From the NCBI GenBank assembly GCA_050084985.1, contig JBITNC010000001.1, forward strand, positions 126,046,001 through 126,110,000: a DNA stretch of 64,000 nt, read 5' to 3'. The notes beneath the pieces were generated by a model, which saw only the letters and a program-made list of their open reading frames with translations, was not told where the DNA came from and did not search any database. Positions within the stretch are counted from its first letter, which is position 1. Every line of letters starts with the position of its first letter. Source of the stretch: Nageia nagi. Taxonomy: Eukaryota; Pinophyta. The position numbers were made by a program, and so were the translations under genes. This document shows, one piece after another, positions 60,871 to 64,000 of the stretch.

Positions 60871-62511
60871 TGATGTTTTAACTTGTAAGGTATTTTTATT
60901 CAAACATAAAATAGTAAAAGCTTCATTCATCATTTAAAAATGATTGAATAGTTATACAACTTGTACAGACAAATGTATTCAAAATTTATGTTAAGGAGAG
61001 TGACTATAGACTCAACTTTGTCCAATTTTACCCCTACACATTTGAAAGAAATATTCAAACTTACATCCTGATCCATTTTACTTGCATCATACTAAATTAA
61101 ATTCCTTACATTCACTCATCTAAGTTTTAGACTAACATAATATCACACAGAATTTCTAGAATATGTTCCTTTTTCCAAAAACCAAGTTAAGATCCCATTT
61201 GTAACATCTTTTACATACTCTTTCAAACATTATAATGGATTTTAACAAGATATACCTTACAGAAAATATTATGAGCTATAAATCGTTCTTACATTCAAAG
61301 TATACTAGTGAGTGTTAAATTTACATATAACACATTTGTATTACCATGTGTGATAAATAAAAGAAATATTACATTAATTTCATATCATTCTAGTATTAGT
61401 CTATTCATTTCAAAACTTGACCATCAAGATACCTAGGCCAACTAATTCCCTTCAAAACTAGAAATAACATATATTGTATTATTTCTCATATGTACAAAAT
61501 AAAAAGACTATAATAAGCTATTAATAAAAGTCCAAAAGATACTTCTTCAACTCTAGTTCATGGATTCACTCCTTGTTCTTAAACAAAACATGTAAGGGAT
61601 GAGAAATACATTCTTAATACGAGGGTTTACACCCACATTAGAGATGCAAGTTACATGGTAATTGTAAATGAAAAAATACATCTATTCAATAATGCCTTCA
61701 TCCATACTTCATAAAATAAACATTTTGGAAATGTTAATTTCCTTTTATGCTTAAAGAATAATAATTTTACTCAATGCAAGTTTTCTACCATGCAATATAA
61801 AGTAAAAAATGTAACATGCAGTCCTAAAATAATCTATAGGTTTATCAATTTACAATTTGGTTGGGTTAAGAGGATTTCTAATCTAAGGTTGGGTTATCTT
61901 AAACTCCCATTCGAGATTCCCTAATTGTTAAGTTTTTTTCTCGCTTGATTTAAGTTAGTAGGATCATGTAGTCTCCTAATAGGTTTGATGACATGCTACA
62001 TGTCAAAAAAGTATTATAAGTAAATATGCAAGATAAAATAAGACAATGCAAATATTTTATTTTTCAAATTATCCTATATATTTCACAATGTGTTATTTAG
62101 TAAAATAGGAAAAATAATGTATTATAATTTTCTTTTAAATAAAAATAGATAATATCTAGAACCCCATTCATTCTTATGAGATATACTCAAACCATAATGC
62201 AATTGTAATACTCATATTAATGCAAGATGAAACTATGAATACCTTATAAATGTAACAAAGAGCAAAATACCACTTACAGGTAAGTAAATATGGAACCAAT
62301 CAAACCCCCATAATGTTGGAATTAGGTCACATTATCTAGGCATCCAATATAACACAAACACCACTCCAAAATACCATGTTCCAACTTCTAGTATTATTTT
62401 CCTGTACTTATATCTTTTATCTCTTTCCTACACCCTACCCTTCCAAAAAGTAGTGTACTGGAATCTCTCTTGAAGGGAATATGGGCTAACAAATAAGGTA
62501 CTGTATATTCA
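60859..62511 (-). mobile_element. Second copy of the gypsy-2 LTR (truncated)
   Basis: Collinear with 51,901-53,484. Shared stretches include GTAAGGTATTTTT-TTCAAACAT, AGGTTTGATGACATGCTACA (near 61,981) and AAAAAGTATTATAAGTAAAT. The ~500 bp nearest the primer-binding site are missing and no internal region adjoins, so it is a truncated solo LTR. Confidence 0.75.
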
Positions 62512-62589
62512 TACATAATAAATTCTTTATTAAAGCCCCGGTATACTTTACTTGCAATCATGGGTTCATTTTAAGATCCCCAGGAGTTT

Positions 62590-63300
62590 TTCTGGAGCAA
62601 ACAAAACAGGCCGGAGTCCGGAAGTAAAGCATTCCGGAATTAGATGATGACGTCACAGAGGATAAGATAGTCGCATTTTGGTAAAGATCGGAGATGATGA
62701 TGTCAGCAAGGGGTGATTAAAAGACCAGAGTCAGTGGATAAAGCATTCCGGAATGAGATGATAAAAGCTCAGTTGTGGAAAGGCCCGGGTTCCAGAGAAA
62801 GCAAGTAAAACATTTTTGGAAGGAGAAGATGACATCACGGGTAGAATAATGTTTACATTTTTGAAGGAAACCGGGTTCTGGAGATGATGAGGTCAGCGAT
62901 TCCGAGCCTTGACCCAAAACCGGAGCTCGAAAGTGATGAGGTCAGCAAGAGATAATCAAAGAAGCCGGAGCCGGTAGCTTAAGTGTTCCAGAAGTAAAGC
63001 ATTCCGGATAAAATGATGACATCACGACGGAAAGGATAAAGCTCAGTTTTGATAAATAACGGGTTCTGAAGATGATGAGGTCAGCAAGAGATAATCAAAG
63101 AAGCCAGAGCCGATTAAGTAGAGCATTCTGGAAATGTGAAGATGACATCACGAATTCCGGGCCTTAACCCAAAACCAGATCCCGGAAGCGATGAGGGCTG
63201 CAAAAAGTGATCAAATAGCCGAATCCAGTGAGTAAAATATTCTGAAATGTAGAGACGAAGCCAACAAAAGGTCAGATCACAGTTGTCAAGAAGCGTATCA
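62590..63300. repeat. Degenerate enhancer-like tandem array
   Basis: Roughly five irregular units of 120-190 bp. Each combines GCATTCCGGA (62,629; 62,743; 62,999; 63,123), a TGACGTCA/TGACATCA box and GATGATGAGGTCAGC. The boxes are TGACGTCA at 62,648 and TGACATCA at 62,830, 63,017 and 63,143. The third motif occurs near 62,692 (as TGATGTCAG), 62,883, 62,934 and 63,071. GC content is well above the surroundings. TGACGTCA is a core bZIP/TGA-factor site. Confidence 0.8.
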
Positions 63301-63435
63301 TCTGCAATCTCCCATTTTTGTAATATTCTGCCAAGTGGCATATGTAGGTAGTATCAGTTAAAAGAAGGCTAGGATCTTGAAGCTGTTTTTGTAACCGTTT
63401 CTATTCTGCACTTCTTGTAACTGTAGTTACTACAG

Positions 63436-63445
63436 TATAAATATA
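63436..63445 (+). promoter_or_regulatory. TATA box
   Basis: TATAAATATA lies about 130 bp downstream of the motif array, with transcription expected to start near 63,470. Confidence 0.6.
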
Positions 63446-63589
63446 TGAAAATAAAGTGAGAAAAGGGTCAGAAGCCTAGTATTGCTCTTTACATTTATTC
63501 TCGAAGACCTGTAGTTTTTATCAGTAATATGAAACCATCTTGACCTTTCTTATCTAGCACTCGTAATTGTCATTCTTAATTTGGTTACA

Positions 63590-64000
63590 TCGTGGCAGCT
63601 TGGCTTGTTTCCTGAATGATAATTGCGGGTTGCTAGTATAACTGTGTCTGCTACGTGGTAGAGTAAAGCTGGGAAACTATTAGAGAGTGAGAGCTTGTAC
63701 CGTAGCTGCTACACTAGATTCAGGCCAAGGTTTCACACACTGTGAAAGCCTGCGCTAAACTAGTGATCCACCTTTGCTTTCTCTCTTGTTACCCTAAGCC
63801 TTTTTGCTTAAATTCCTCGCACTCTACTCCTTTTATTTCTTTCCTATTACCCTAACCCTTTTGCTTGAGTTCCTCGCACTCTACTCTTTTATTTCCTTTC
63901 CTGTTACTTTTTCTATGCCCAATAGATAAGGAACCGACCGTCTCCAGAGATCAGACTGTCACTATAGTCTGTTCATGATTTACTTTGGTTAAGATTGCTC
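63590..64000 (+). other. Transcribed-leader-like sequence with a ~53-bp tandem duplication
   Basis: Balanced composition and no open frame. At about 63,786-63,905 a unit TTACCCTAA-CC-TTTTGCTT followed by TTCCTCGCACTCTACTC occurs twice, with a partial third start (CCTGTTAC). It may be the 5' leader of a retroelement or gene continuing to the right. Confidence 0.5.

Larger units (their letters stand above)
62512..63589 (+). mobile_element. Putative LTR with U3 enhancer array
   Basis: The motif array is followed by a TATA box and AATAAA (63,451), then a pyrimidine/adenine-rich stretch ending GGTTACA at 63,589. After this point the character of the sequence changes. This is the layout of U3-R-U5. 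No second copy, target duplication or recognised primer-binding site (the next bases are TCGTGGCAGCTTGGC) was found, so LTR status is an inference. An alternative is the promoter of a gene lying beyond the window. The left end is unknown. Confidence 0.45.

Noticed and set aside
62590-63300. CRISPR-like or satellite array
   Set aside because: Units vary in length and motif order and sit upstream of a TATA box; enhancer-like duplication fits better.
63786-63850. Interstitial telomere repeat (ACCCTAA)
   Set aside because: Only two units occur, embedded in a longer non-telomeric tandem duplication.

Overview
This is nuclear DNA from a seed plant with a large, repeat-rich genome. It is strongly AT-rich and has very low gene density. 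It carries Ty1/copia, Ty3/gypsy and L1-type LINE relics, intronless copies of plant genes, and one plant receptor-like protein gene. A gymnosperm is my best guess from this style of sequence, but nothing here proves it. No bacterial, organellar, CRISPR or rRNA/tRNA gene content was seen.

Layout. 1-5.5 kb: AT-rich filler with one faint retrotransposon zinc-knuckle remnant. 5.6-7 kb: two broken host-gene pieces of higher GC, namely a first exon of an ACHT-like plastid thioredoxin (+) and a decayed MCTP/FTIP-type C2-domain protein (-). 8.8-9.8 kb and 14.3-15.0 kb: two intronless, disabled copies of an SRSF1/SR34-type splicing factor. 15-22.3 kb: a copia gag/pol relic between two copies of a ~1.2 kb direct repeat. 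The right-hand copy runs on into a ~3.3 kb repeat that recurs at 57.4-60.9 kb. 22.5-29.8 kb: a receptor-like-protein (RLP) locus with one intact 795-residue intronless gene, 25,632-28,019 (-), surrounded by footprints of local duplication: a duplicated 3' flank, an inverted coding fragment and a duplicated 5' leader. 31-32.4 kb: a LINE relic spanning the ORF1/ORF2 junction.

34-53.5 kb is a nest of retrotransposons. The outermost is a minus-strand gypsy element (gypsy-2: 35.35-37.62 kb plus 50.03-53.48 kb). It was split by a plus-strand gypsy element (gypsy-1: 37,624-50,028). The 5' LTR of gypsy-1 was in turn split by an 8.06 kb minus-strand copia element (37,646-45,707) with a perfect 5-bp target duplication. 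gypsy-2 is also hit, in its RNase H region, by a TIR-bearing DNA element. A second copy of that DNA element lies at 59,193-59,797, where the related repeat at 20.7 kb preserves the empty site.

55.2-56.3 kb: a LINE reverse-transcriptase relic. 60.9-62.5 kb: a second copy of the gypsy-2 LTR. 62.6-63.6 kb: a GC-richer, LTR-like promoter region with a degenerate array of bZIP-type TGACGTCA/TGACATCA/TGAGGTCA motifs upstream of a TATA box.

Only the RLP gene looks capable of making a full protein. It probably acts at the cell surface in ligand perception, working with a receptor kinase. All other coding traces are relics. Identities and boundaries come from reading the sequence by eye; no alignments or searches were run.
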